From contig CM049318.1 of assembly GCA_026874595.1 (NCBI GenBank), forward strand, positions 38,771,956-38,835,955: a DNA stretch of 64,000 nt. The letters are read 5' to 3'. The translations under genes and the position numbers were made by a program. This stretch comes from Sipunculus nudus (taxonomy: Eukaryota > Annelida > Sipuncula > Golfingiida > Sipunculidae). The notes under the pieces are model-generated. The model saw only the letters and a program-made list of their open reading frames with translations, was not told the DNA's origin and searched no databases. Of the stretch, positions 23,591-37,003 are shown in pieces (the first letter of the stretch is position 1; every line of letters starts with the position of its first letter).

Positions 23591-23733
23591 AATTCTTTAT
23601 GTTCTTCTCTTTCTCTTGCCCAGCCCTGTGCCGGCCAAAGGTGTTGTCTCCTTTTGTTATCTGACAGGAAAATGAAGCGGAATTCAATGAAAAATGATAT
23701 CTAGCAACTGTCGATGTTAGGTCTCTTTGTATA

Positions 23734-23818
23734 CAGCAAAACCTCGCCTACCAACCATCACGTTTAGCGACCACCTCAAAATAACCACTTTTACAAGTTC
23801 CCGTACGAGGTTTCACTG
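23734..23818. mobile_element. Mariner/Tc1-like MITE, 85 bp
   Basis: TIRs CAGCAAAACCTCG and CGAGGTTTCACTG (few mismatches), flanked by TA on both sides. Related to the element at 40088. A similar left end, CAGTGAATCTTC, starts near 63952 and runs off the window. Confidence 0.72.
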
Positions 23819-24368
23819 TATTTATATATATACCTGTTAGTGTGGTTCGTGTGTGAGTTGTTAGCGTGTTCATTTATATCGGTCTTCTTTTTTGAAATTG
23901 TAAAGATGTAAGTACAATTGTATATACATTTTTGTATTTTTTTCAAGTGTATCTACGTGTGTTACGATGTGTGCATATTATCTTGTAACTATGATTAATT
24001 AATTTGTGGAGTTGGTACGTTCTAGGCACTGGAAACAGTTGTTCAAATCATAAGAAGGAAACACAAAGAACAATATATGTATATATGTACGAATGTAACC
24101 GTTAATATTTATATCGGGAGAAAGTGATTTAAATTCACGTAGACGAAATTAATTTTTTTTAATCAAAACCCGATTCAAATCTAAGTATTCGTGAAAATAT
24201 TAAATCTGTCAAAGAATGCACGACTTTTAAAAAATAATTAATCAATTATTATTATTTAATCATGTGAAATATGGAATCTATATTCTAAAGTAATAATTAC
24301 AATTCTTTCCGCCAGAGGTCGTCTTTATTCAAAACTCGTTGGACGGCCGGAACCAGGACTACCTGTGT

Positions 24369-24563
24369 AGAAGCGGATCCAGGAGGTCCTAACTCCCCCC
24401 CCCCCCCCCCCTTTGAGCCACCGCAAACCTTTTAAGGGTGTCAGACCCATTTTGTGACCTGGACCCTTTGTTTTCCCTACCTAAAGATCTTTTTATTCTA
24501 GCTTTAGGCATTAGTCCTCCTGGGTTAGACTTCTCCCCTCCCTAAATCCTGGATCCGCCCCTG
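24369..24563. mobile_element. MITE with GCGGATCC ends
   Basis: Left AAGCGGATCCAGGA and right TCCTGGATCCGCCCCTG are inverse to each other; the interior has a poly(C) run (24396-24411). About 195 bp. Confidence 0.65.
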
Positions 24564-25077
24564 CTGTCTAAGCGACATGTCAAAGTTCAAAATCCAAACT
24601 TGTCTGTTTACATTTTATATGGACAGCAATATACTTACCAAATGTTACTTATTCGTTATACACTTATCACGAAAATATGTAAGTTCATGTAATTGAAACG
24701 ATTTTAAAATTTTTAATAAGCTTTTAAAATGTCAATTTTATCAACACATGAGACGTCATAAGTGTATTTAGAAGCCCCGGTGCTTTGTGCATTAGTTCTT
24801 TTACCCACAATTCCTATACAGCAAGTCGTACTCTGGAGGATTAATTATTAAAACGTTAATTTAATATTAAATTGATATTTAATCCAGTTTGAAAAAGTTT
24901 AAAGTAACATTATATAAAAACATGTCGTCCATAGACTATCGGGTTATTTAAAAGACACTGAAACCAATGCATTTGGTTTTTACATGGGATTGTAAAACAG
25001 AATAGAAATATGCAACTTTGAACATTATTGCTCTCATAGTTTAAGAGCAAAAGCTCTTTAGATCTTCAGAACTTTTG

Positions 25078-25274
25078 TACTACTATTACTACTATTGCTG
25101 CTACTACTACGTAAAAGCAGGCATCTGGTTTATCCGTAGAAGTGTATTAAAAAAGGAGAAATATGCAAATTGGAGCATGACATCCTGTATATAGTTTATG
25201 GGTACTGTCCTCTACATCTCCAGACAATGAAACTACAACTATACTTCTTGTATGGTTATCACTACTACTAATAC

Positions 25275-25322
<48 letters not shown>

Positions 25323-25461
25323 GCTACTGATATTAATACTGCTCCGTCTTTCACTACAGTTGCTAAAGCTATACTAATACGACTGCTACTACTACTATTT
25401 CTTCAAGTACTACTACTACTATTATTACTATTACTACTACTACTACTACTGCTATTACTAT

Positions 25462-25494
<33 letters not shown>

Positions 25495-25500
25495 CAGCAT
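25078..25500. repeat. (TAC)n/(ATT)n trinucleotide region with an internal (TA)n
   Basis: Imperfect ACT/ATT triplets, purest at 25418-25494; a (TA)n tract lies at 25274-25321. Confidence 0.9.
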
Positions 25501-26329
25501 TAAGAATTATATTTATAGTAATGCCAATAATAATATTACAAATAATTACACCTCTAACAATAATATTTGAGAATGAATGTTTATTTTGGTAATATCGGAA
25601 TTACCTGTAATGGCCAGCCTTTTTAATTCAGGAAGTCCCTGTGAGACCGTCGCGCAGGACGTCTGAGTAAAAACTCTTTACATCAAATATCCGAGGTACT
25701 GCATGCATAAACTGGCCCGACTACAGCAATCAACAGGTCACGTATACGGTACGCAAAGTGTTAATTGTTTATTTAAAAAGGCTTAGTTGACACCACAATG
25801 ATTCAACACCAGCTTTCAGTTTCTCCGGCCGCACTTCAGCTAGAAATGGAAATCTGCATTCTAAGGAATTATAGTCTTCGAAGTCGCTAAGAAAGCAGTT
25901 TTACATGCGTGTTTCCCTCACCACAAGCTTCGTGTTTGATCCCCCAAGCTGTTCTTTACTTATACTTTGTCAACCAGTATCATTTCGCTATATGGGTCAT
26001 ACACCACGCCTCATAAAAAAAACACGCAAATAAAGGTAGTCATATATACAGAGACGAATCTCAGAGTGTTTACATGAAAAAAATTAAGGAATCAATATAT
26101 GGATCGCTTCGCAATAAAAGTTTGAGCACACAATCTGCTTATATGTTGGTGAAGGTGGCTCTAATGTTCGGCTTCCATTTTTTGTCGACACGGGTTATGT
26201 AGCAGCATTTATTCCAGCATATTTAAACCGGGGATTATTATGCAATGTTCGGTTTACCACTTTACTAGCTTTCAGTCTCGCTGGTTTTAGCCAGAACTGG
26301 AAATCTGTGTTCTAAGGAATGCAAGCCTG

Positions 26330-26505
26330 CACCATTCTTTTTTTTTCAATGGGGGGGGGGGGGGAGGCATTACGGGATACGCACAAAACCGTGTTTACAT
26401 TCACTTTTTCGGCCCAAGGTCCATTCGTGCATAAGTGACTCTACATTTGTGAATATTCCTTGATGACGTTCCCGAATCCGGACCATGTACCGATCTACAC
26501 CAAAA
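26330..26505. repeat. Family G repeat, inverse orientation
   Basis: Poly(G) run, TTTACATTCACTTTTTCGGC and GTGAATATTCCTTGATGACG are the inverse of landmarks in the other two copies; CGAATCCGGACCATGTACCG shares the ATCCGGA of 1190. Confidence 0.5.
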
Positions 26506-26772
26506 TCAAATCAATCTTTATTTAACTGTTGCCGCACTACCCTGAAAAATTCATGAGATTCCACTCATAATTCCGTGTTATAATGTAAACAAACACACAA
26601 AAAGCACACATGATCGCACCCCAAATGAGGCAACTATCTCTTACAGGCATATCAGTACATCTTGGGATTCTTGCTCTTCGACTGATGGGCCAGTCGACAC
26701 TTACGTGCAGTGACCCTTACTATATAAACCTGGTTTCCAAGTGCAAAACAAAGGTTAATTAATGTACAGCAG

Positions 26773-26774
<2 letters not shown>

Positions 26775-26831
<57 letters not shown>
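26775..26831. repeat. (TA)n
   Basis: AT dinucleotide tract followed by an A-rich stretch at 26890-26938. Confidence 0.95.
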
Positions 26832-26834
<3 letters not shown>

Positions 26835-27854
26835 ATAAATAAAGCATTTTAAAATATGTTGAAAAATGCATGCATAAACAGGGTCACTGTAAAAAAAGTC
26901 AATGTAAAAAAAAAAAAACAAAAAAAAAAAAAAAAAAACGAGTTAACCTCTTCATACTTTTGTCATTACATAATCCCCCTTCAGACATTATTAACCTATC
27001 TGGTAGTCTTCTAGTACACATTATTTTACAACTTACTGGGGAAGTTTGGATAAAATATCATTATTAAACTTGCCAATTCATATAGTGCTACTATTGTTTT
27101 CTTGAGATGTTTCTTGAAAATATATCCTCAGGATTTGAAGGCACAAATTTAAATTATGTAATGAAGAATGAAATAAATTTATCTAAAAAATTAAAGTGAT
27201 TATAAAAAATAAATTGATTTTTTTTTTAATATGGATTCTTCACAAAATGTTATATGGTAACAGAGGATTCTCTAGGGTGATAATAAGTATCCAAAACAAA
27301 CAAAAAATAGATTTCTTCTTCTTCATGGTTCAACATGGCAGCTGCCCGACTAAATTCTACGGTCAAAGGTCAGATATCACAAAATAATTTGATGTTGGAA
27401 CTTTTTACTCCCATTTGGGTCTGGGCGTAAGTCCTCAGTGTAGTCAGTGGATTAACCTATGACCTTCTGCTTTAGGATTATGCAAATGAGCAAGCTGTGA
27501 CGAGCGGGTGGCTAACACAGTAGCACATATATATAGAAAATGATACATATGTCGTCGTGTGTATATTGATCTTTATTTCAGCGCCAGAATATTTATATAC
27601 ATCCGTCTTTCATCTCTCGGGCAAAATATCCAGTTTGCCAAAAACGGGACCTTGCAAGGCTGGTGTGTTGTATTTTGCGACAGCACATAAAGAGAATCAT
27701 GCTCAATAATTATTTTTAGGCTTAGTCATGGAGCCGCGAAGTTCAAATAACGTTCTCCGATGTGTTTGATACTGGGGATGAATAGGATCTAGGTATATTT
27801 GAAGTACACGAAGAATACCTACGGAAACTAAATTTTGTGGTTACATACCTATAG
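26832..27854. other. Intergenic upstream of GALNT
   Basis: AT-rich; no recognisable promoter element or exon. Confidence 0.4.
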
Positions 27855-28150
27855 GATAAGTTTAATACTTGATCAATCAGCTGTAAGTGACTGGTCATAT
27901 AGCTAAACAGGCTATAAGTAACAAATCATGCAGCTTTAAATGACTGGTCATACAGCTCAGCAGCCGTAAGTAACAAATAATGCAGCTGTAAGTGATTTGT
28001 CATACAGCTCAGCAGCTCTGAGTAGCAAATCATGCAGCTGTAATCGCTCGCATAGCTGTAACAGTTCATGCTGCTGTAACAGATCATGCAGTTCTAACAG
28101 ATCTTGAAGCTGTAAGTGACTGGTCAGACAGCTGCAGGTAACCGGGTGAT
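27855..28150 (+). repeat. CAGCTG-rich minisatellite upstream of GALNT
   Basis: Units of about 25-30 bases of the form CAGCTGTAAGTGACTGGTCA / TACAGCTCAGCAGC, repeated about ten times; many contain CAGCTG (E-box). The array ends about 140 bases before the GALNT ATG. Confidence 0.8.
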
Positions 28151-28293
28151 ACAGCGACAAGTCTCGCTAACACAGTCATGTGATCAAGCTGCTTTGAATC
28201 ACCTGCCGTTTACGATGGATTTGACCTTTTCCTACCAATGCAAGAAGACATAATTTTCTTCGGGATTCAAAGGATATTTTATACGCTGAAACA

Positions 28294-28676
28294 ATGCGAC
28301 CAAGACGTCATCTTCGTCGGTGCAACTACAAACATCTGGTTGCAGTCATCGTTAGCAATTTTTTCATATTTTTGATATTGGTAAACGCTTCTATTATCAT
28401 GGAAAACCAGCAAAGCTTTCTGCTCCAGAGAGAAATAAAAGACGAAACACACAAAAAGGATATAATGGATATAGTGACGTACAGACAGAGACGGTACGAC
28501 CTGTACCAGCGAACGAAATCGGACCGAACTGGTCTCGGGGAACATGGCGTCCGTGCTGCCCATCCAAACATGACGCTGCACGAAGTTCAAGATCTCGGTC
28601 GTAAGGAAGGGTTTAACATCCGTCTCAGTGAACTTGTGGCTCTTGATCGTAATATCCAAGACTATCGGCCTCAGCT
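28294..28676 (+). CDS. GALNT: GALNT exon 1: cytosolic tail, signal anchor, stem
   Basis: ATG followed by a basic tail (MRPRRHLRR), then a hydrophobic anchor ([16 protein letters not shown]) and a charged stem. Ends CT|GTAAGT in phase 2. Any non-coding first exon is not identifiable. Confidence 0.88.
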
Positions 28677-30219
28677 GTAAGTAAGGATTAATATTTACAG
28701 TATTGGGAATCAATATATGCGACCATAATATATTTGAGTCCGTGTGTCTTTCTGTCTGTTTTGGAAATTTGTATGAGAAAAATATATGAATTATGTTTAA
28801 AGGCAGATCAGTAGCGGATTATGCAATTCATACGTCTCCATGGTAAAGCTTTACAAGTATTTCAGTTTCTCTTTGGTTATGTGATTCTTTCCCTGTATAG
28901 AGGGTAGTAACATCTGATGTTAATCCCCGTTCTTGTGTGTGTGTGTGTCTTTGTTCACAACATAACTCACGCAGTCTTGAACGGGATCTCATAAAAAATT
29001 TAGGTCATTTCGGGAATAAGCCAGTAAAGAATCGATTAATTTGGTGTTGATCTAGCATATGATCATTATCCAGGAACGTCATTGAGGGTTATTCACATAT
29101 GCACAGTCAATTATGCCGAATGAATCTGGGAATATTCGCCGATTATGAATGTAAACACGGTTCTTGGAGCATTCTGCAACCCCTCCCCCCCCCCCTGGCG
29201 GAGGCTTGCATTCCTTAGAATGCAGATTTCTTGATGTTTAATTGTAAACCAAGGTGAAGTATAAATCTCCTTTGACAGATGTAAGGAGCAGAAATATCAC
29301 ACCAAACTTCCTACAGCCAGTGTCATCATCATATTCTTTAATGAGCAGTGGTCGGCCATCTTGAGGACGGCACACAGCGTTGTCAACAGGTCGCCACCAT
29401 CTTATCTCAGTGAGGTCATTCTGCTGGATGACGCAAGCACTGCCGGTAAGTTTGACAAATCAGTTAACAAGGCTTTCCTTACCAACTACCGACACCTATA
29501 GAGGCGATGACTAACATTAAATGTTCCGATCTAACAGTTATTATATCGTCCAAGGTAGGCCATATTTCGTCATATCTCAGAGTGTAATAGTGTAAGTCTA
29601 TTTTATAAAAGTAGATTTCCATTTTTTAACTTCGGGGCCATGTAGGAGCCTCGAGCTGGACCTCTGCTTTAGCTTGACAACACTTGAGATGCTGACTTAG
29701 TTGAGCTAACACAATTATCAGCTGGAACAGGACTCGTGGAAACTTTGAACTTGACTCGAAAGACAATTGAAATCCCATGTTCCAAGTTGAATGTTCGTTT
29801 TAATAAAGACAAAATATGATATGTAATATATCATATATAAAACATTTGCAGGCCAGGCGATAGACGGCCCAATTTAATTTCTTTGCAAGAATAAGCTCAA
29901 GGTTTTCCTAATTGTTATCTCTAAATCCCCAGCCGGATTTCTGAAGACAAAAATATGAAAACCAAGGCTTTCATTGAAAATAATTAATTAAAACAAATAA
30001 ATAATTTCAGAGCGCTTACTGCAGCCACTGGATGATTACGTCAGAGACACTTGGCCTGACGGCATCGTTCGTGTTGTCCGGAACCCAGTGAGACGCGGAC
30101 TGATCGGTGCCCGAGCAGTCGGAGCCCAGTATGCCGAAGGCCAGGTCCTGGTTTTCTTAGACGCTCACTGTGAAGTGATGGACGGCTGGTAAATCGGTGT
30201 TCTCCATGTATGTATGTGC

Positions 30220-30291
<72 letters not shown>

Positions 30292-32770
30292 CAGAGAGAC
30301 AGACAGACAGAGACAGACAGACAGACGGAAAGACAGACAAACAGAATCAGGTAGAAGTTCAGAATTACATTTTCATAATACCTAGTTAAGCACTACATCA
30401 TAGAGCCTTTGATAAGATTTTAAGTACTGCCAAAGTCTTTACAGTTTTTGTATTACGTAATACATAAAAATACACGACAAAATCAAAACAGAACCATTAA
30501 ATCAGCATCTTTAATATTGTTCTTAACGCTCCAAAATCACAAGTATCAACTAGAATGAGGTCGTTTATTTAAATACAAATACATTATATTGACCATCTTT
30601 TTCATTTAGGTTAGAACCGATGCTGGCGAGAATTTCCGAAGATTACCGAATTTCCACGAATCCTGTCGTGGACGCGATTGGCCAGGCCACCTTGGAGTAC
30701 CGGTACTCCAAATCCCCTACAAGCATGATTGGAGGGTTCAGCTGGGCTATGCACTTCCGGTGGATCTCCGCTCCACCACGGATATCCAACAAAAGAAAGA
30801 GTCTTATTGATCCCATCGAGTAAGCAATGTTAAAAACTTCAAACTGAGATACAGTAGGATATTTACTTTCTTTTTAATAGTCCCAAGCTCACCTCTATCA
30901 ATTCCTGTAGCTTTTCTCATTCCACAAGGGAGCCATGCAATCCGAACAAAGGTAATAGGCGCTAGAGGGTTTTTCGTTCTTCGTTTGCCTGCCCCAAATG
31001 ACCAGCAACCATTCCAGGGGCGGATCTAGGATTTTGGAAAGGGGATTGCCCAGCCGAGGAAGTCTAATAAGAAAACATGAAAAAAAACGAACTTTCAGAT
31101 CCAAAGACGGAGGGTTCAAGGCTGGAAAAATTGGTTCAATACTCTGAAAAAAAAGATGTAGAGGCTTGAAAGAAGGGGGTCCGACCCCCCCCCCCCCCCC
31201 ATGGATCCGCCACTGCGTTCGCTCCTGGGTGGAGAGGGCACACCCATGTGGTGAAGACCTTGGCTAGAGTCTGGACTCGACGCGAACACACTACCTCGCG
31301 TCATAAGTAGAGCACCCTATCCATTATACCACCATGCTCCACGTATAAGAATAATGTAGACACATAAACATTTTGGTCTATACAATTATTTTAGAGGAAC
31401 CTGAGGTGAATACTGCATTTAATTTGAATAAATTTGAATAAACTTCAGTTTTTTTTTTCATATGTAGCTAGAGGTTTTAAATTTGTGGATTTTTTTATCA
31501 ATATCCATAAATTAAGAACCCCGAAGAAATTATGTATTATGAATCTCTCGATAAGCAAGAATTATACCACAATGATCGTAAATACAACTTTTATGCCGAA
31601 AAAATATATATGTACTTGAAATCATTACAAAACAAAGTGGCCCATCCGCTCTTCTCGAAGGTTCACTGATATCTGACTTTCAGGTAATATCTGCTTTAAA
31701 TTGATCTAACATAATTGGTAAACAAAGACATTAATAATAACACGAACTGCTTGCTGTAGTTAACTGTATTACAAGTTTTGCATCAATGATATACTGTGGT
31801 TGATTTGTCGTTCGCGAGGGTTTCAAATTTGCGATATTCGCGAAAGGGAAATGATCGAAAAAATTAAATATACATTAATGAGGCCCCCCTTCTACACAGG
31901 TCATTGGCTTTTTAGCCTCATGTAATCACCTCGTGTACATTATACATTCCTGTTAATGTCTGTATCATCGAAGGTCAATAGATCTTCCATAACATCTGCC
32001 ATCACTGAAAAAACATCCACTCCTTTGATGTTTGATATAAATAAATCATATTTTAATGGATATACTTAGTGTAGGTAACATTATGGTGGTATCGCGAAAA
32101 TAGAACCCTCGTGAATCAGCAAAAATTTAACCACGCGAATATGAATCGAACCAGAGTATTCTGAAATTTTCTTCTGCGATGTCGTTCTTCAGATCTCCCA
32201 CCATGCCCGGAGGCCTCTTCGCCATCAGTAAACAATATTACGAGGAGATCGGAGGCTATGACACGGGGATGGAGATCTGGGGCGCCGAGAATTTGGATAT
32301 ATCATTCAGGGTAAATGTTACATAGATATATTTATTGACAATAATTTCATATGTTCCCATACATCATTTTCTCGAATATTCTCATACGTCAAATGAATGT
32401 ACTCATTTATTCTTGTATTTCATATTTTCCGACTTTAACGGTGAAGATGAATCACCCAAAACCTGGATACCTGTGACGAAGCTCCGGTTTAGAAACCTTG
32501 GCTGGCAGTTTTATATCTTTAGAACACATTCTTAATTGGAAGGTGTCCCAAAGTGATTAGGTTTCCCGTCCGTCTGTCTATCTTTCCGTCCGTCACATTC
32601 TTGTTTGAGAGCTGATCTTAAGGGCCAATTATATACGTCAAATAAAAATATTCTCTGTTAGAGGATAAGTGAAATTGAATTTTGGACAATTCGTTAACAA
32701 TCCTTATGTTATCTTTTGAGACAAAAGAAGCCCATGCAGTTACAACCTTATTATGCGGTATTTCATCTTT

Positions 32771-32828
<58 letters not shown>

Positions 32829-35800
32829 GAATATCACATGGATTTGTTTGTAGATATGGATGTGTGGCGGACGTCTCGATTTTATCCCGTGTTCTCACGT
32901 CGGCCATATATTCAGGCATAACCACCCATACGGATTTCCAGGTGAGTTGCCATTAAATATTTCATCAGTAATACCACTATATATGCATTTTGCAAGACAG
33001 TATCTTAGATTTGTGTATATGTCTTTTGTAATGAATCTAAGATTACAGAATATTTTTGATGTTTTATAATGCCTCTTAAATAATTATCAAAATTATAATA
33101 ATAATTGGACACTTAAGGATCATGCTTTTTTAATGCTTCTTATATTATTATCATATAATACTAACTGAACACTTAAAGATCATTATATTATTGATCATGC
33201 TAATGCATGTATTTTTACAAGTGATGTGCATTGTTCTTGCTTTAACTTTATTAGAGTTTCATATTATAGAATTTCTTTCATCATATGCTAAGTTTTCCCC
33301 GTTATATTAGTCAACTGGTTTTAATTGCTAAAAACAGTTTTTTTCTTATTTCTTTTAAAGTAAAAAAAAGGAAATTTTCAGTAGTAAAATCTCTTAAAAG
33401 TACTATATTTCACTTATTTGACCCTAGGATTAGCTGATGATCAATATGTTATATCTTCCATGATAAATACGATCTCTCTGTATATTATTAACAATTCCCA
33501 CTCAACAGAATTTTGCGCTGTACCAAGAGTTATGACTACTTGTAGAATATGTACAAGAATGTTTTAGATAATAATGCGTTTCTGTCCCGACACGAGAATG
33601 AATACAGTAACAGAATACAAACTTTATCTCCCTCGTCTAGGTACGAAGGACTACCACGGGTATAATGCCAAACGGTTGGCTGACGTGTGGTTGGGGGATT
33701 ATAAAAAATATTTCTTCTTACACAGGCCGGACGTAAAGGTAAGGATACTTCAGTAATAAGTCAAACTTAAACCTTTGAAGAATAATAAACCGATAGTTCA
33801 CCTTTTCCGTGAACGTAATTGAAGCCATCCATCTACCAGATGTCGTTTGTAGTCGAAACGAAACTCTTCCTAGCTGGGACAATGTGAGACTGCTTGTCTC
33901 TCTGTCAAACTTCAGTATCAAAATTTGTTACATTTCAAGAAAACCTCTTCTGTTTATATTTCATGTTCGTCTGCCACAAAAACACTCATGTTTACTTTAT
34001 TTGCCTTAAACATTTCTTATTCAACATATTTGAACGGACTCCATTATCGTCTTCAGTACATTTTACCTACGCCGCCGTTGTATGTAAAAGCCGCGGTGCA
34101 TTGTCGGGGTAAGACGCCCACGTCGGCGTCAAAGCCCATAAACAGTAAACGGCAGAGTCGTTCTCTTGTGAGTCAGGGTCTGCGCAGTGTAAACTGTACT
34201 CGTATCGGTCGCCTGCTGTGTTCAGCTCCAATGTCTCAGCATTTTAAAAGTTTTATAATAAATGAAGCTGTTAAGTGAAATAAGTGAAATATCCCAAAAT
34301 GGTCAGGATTTCTTGTCGTTATAATGGGATCAAACGCTCCCGCAGTGTTGATTGCCGCGGAAAGGTGGTATACCAATATGAGGAAAGGGCTATTATAGGT
34401 TTACAGCGTCAAGTTTAGAGTGAACTTTGAATTTAGTTATTGAATAAATACTTAAGTTCAATTTTAAGTTAAAAACATGAAAGATGGAGATAAAAAAAAA
34501 AAAAGAATATTAGAACTTGACATGTAATTTGATATTATCCCACTAAAAGGGGTTTACTGTTATTGGTTGTTTCACAATTATATATCATTTAGATATTTAA
34601 AATTTTTATAAAAAGGTTAACTTTCGTGTGAAAATGAATGTGAATTTCATAAATAAATGCTTATACCATCAGAAAAAAAACACTACACCTGTTTTAAAAT
34701 GACATATATTTCATGTATCTTATATTAAAGGGGCCCAATCACCTATAAAGCATGTTGAGTTTACACGAAAAATAGCTTCTTCCCTTTAAAATAAATCTGA
34801 ACCTGCCGAAATATTGCCTTGAAACCGTTTGCTTACTCCTGTAAACGAGCGTTAAAAACCGTGAAGCGGGCGCGATCGCAGGTGTAAACATAAACACAGT
34901 GCGTTGGGCCGTGTGCTGCGCGGAGCCACAACACGTGCCATATGGATATGCCCTGACTGACTTGGCTATAAAAATGGTAACACATGTTCCCGCTGGCTGA
35001 AACACCGCGAGTTGCACCTTAATCGGACCTCCGGGCACGCGGTCTTGTTATGGTAAACAGACTGTGTTTACCAACAAACAGGGCTATAACAAGGTATTAA
35101 ACAGTCGAATGCGAGAAAATGAGGCTGTGTGCTGGAATGGTTTTACTGGGAAACTTTTGTATAAAGCAAAAATGAACTGATAGTGTGGAAGAATAGGAAT
35201 AATATTGCTCCTGATTTTGTCCCTTTAATTTTAAAAAATTTGGTTGATTTTCATTGAAGGGGATTTCGCGAAGGATGCTACCACTAATATCTATATCTGT
35301 ATTTGATTAACCAGTAAGCCTGTGGCATCGGGTAACTATATAGGTAGGGGTATGCGTGACATTAATCATTTCTGATAAGTTCAAACTACATATTTTACAT
35401 GTCAGTTATAAAAAATGTACAAAAAAACTATATACATATAGGATCACTGAATTGGGCTTTAACATCAACAGCGACACCAAGATGCAATATATGTAACACG
35501 CCTATGTAACATACATGTTCATGTAAAAAATCAATTAACTTCGTAACTAATCGTACTTAAGTACACCAAAAAGACAGCTGTATCCCGTCAATTTCCCATC
35601 AAATCTCGAGCTCTTGTTCTGACTGTTCTTATTTTTCAATTTGAAAGTCTCTTGACCCCGGGGACTTGACAGAACGCCTGGAGCTACGTGACCGACTTCA
35701 GTGCCGCGACTTCGCTTGGTATCTTCGTGACGTTTACCCAGAGCAGTTTGTGTATGAGGGCCACCCGTATTTGGGACAGGTGAGGGAATTAATGATTAGC

Positions 35801-36071
35801 CATGATTACACCACTCTGTAGGCATAAACTTGAGTTGTGATACAAGCCCTATGGGGGAATGTACTGTAACGGTCATGTATCTTGTTTCATTGATATCGTG
35901 GTAAACAGCCGATAATTTTAACATTACGCTATGAGTGATGAATTCACACAAAAGAATACAAGTGAACTCCCAAAAAAAATAAAAATCCGTTTCTATGGGA
36001 ACGAGTCATTTCCTGTATCGCGTGCAAGTTGGCTACCGTCCATGCTTGTATTTACGCGGTCAGATATGATA

Positions 36072-36119
<48 letters not shown>

Positions 36120-36934
36120 TTATATATATATATTTATATATATTTATATATATATATATATGTAAAGATTAATAACGTAACTATTATCAGTTTTTTTTTT
36201 ATATTGTGTCTCAATTGCGAAAATGATTTTCCAGTCCTTTAACATCTCTTTGGGTCTTCGCCAAATGACACATTTTTGACCGCAAAATAAAATCAAAGAA
36301 AAAGTTTCCACGATAAAATCCTTGAGAATCATTGGTAAGTAGAAAATAGCGAAAATTTAATCTTATGAACATGAAGCTATGCAACCACAACACATGTTAT
36401 ATGAATGGGTATTATATATTTTGATTTTACTTCGGTAAGTTAAAAAACTTACGCGTGCCTCCAGATTTATCTGTTGTTATTCACACCATGTTAATTTTAT
36501 GATCAGACATGTGATAATGAATCCCCCAATGCAAATCCTTTTACATCCGAAAGGAATTAATGTTCACGTTGGCATGCATTTATCTAGAATGTTACTGCCT
36601 TGGAATGTTGCCTCTACAACAGACCTGCATAAGCTGAATTCGCAAATTACCGTAACTACAATAATGTTCACGGATTCCCATTAAACTTTTTTTTTGTTTA
36701 TACTCTTTTTAATGACTGACGCAGTCCCCTTATATCATGGGTCGGTCGCATGCCTTTGACTAAATGTTCATTTAGAACGTATTCCCGTTTCCTGATGCGA
36801 TAATTAACTGAATTTTCTGTGGGTCCAGTCATATAATCAATAATGGATCTATCCATCTCCTATTTATTTATTTATCTACCAGTATCTATTTTGTTATCTA
36901 TCTATCTTAATACTTCTCTCTGTGTGTCTCTCTC

Positions 36935-37003
<69 letters not shown>

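Larger units (their letters stand above)
23819..26774. other. Intergenic, repeats only
   Basis: AT-rich DNA with the listed MITE, trinucleotide and family G pieces; no gene seen. Confidence 0.45.

Noticed and set aside
23496-23687. Overlapping frame beside the 83-residue ORF
   Set aside because: Not listed as a separate gene because only one of the two frames can be coding and neither has outside support.
30041-30340. Minus-strand open frame with poly-(Leu-Ser) tract
   Set aside because: Shadow of GALNT exon 3 and the (GA)n tract.
31270-31340. Functional tRNA gene
   Set aside because: A- and B-box-like parts are present, but the cloverleaf stems do not pair well and it is fused to a MITE; a SINE head fits better.
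33925-34278. 117-codon open frame in GALNT intron 7
   Set aside because: No splice borders with fitting phase, no family resemblance, and it lies inside a well-defined intron.
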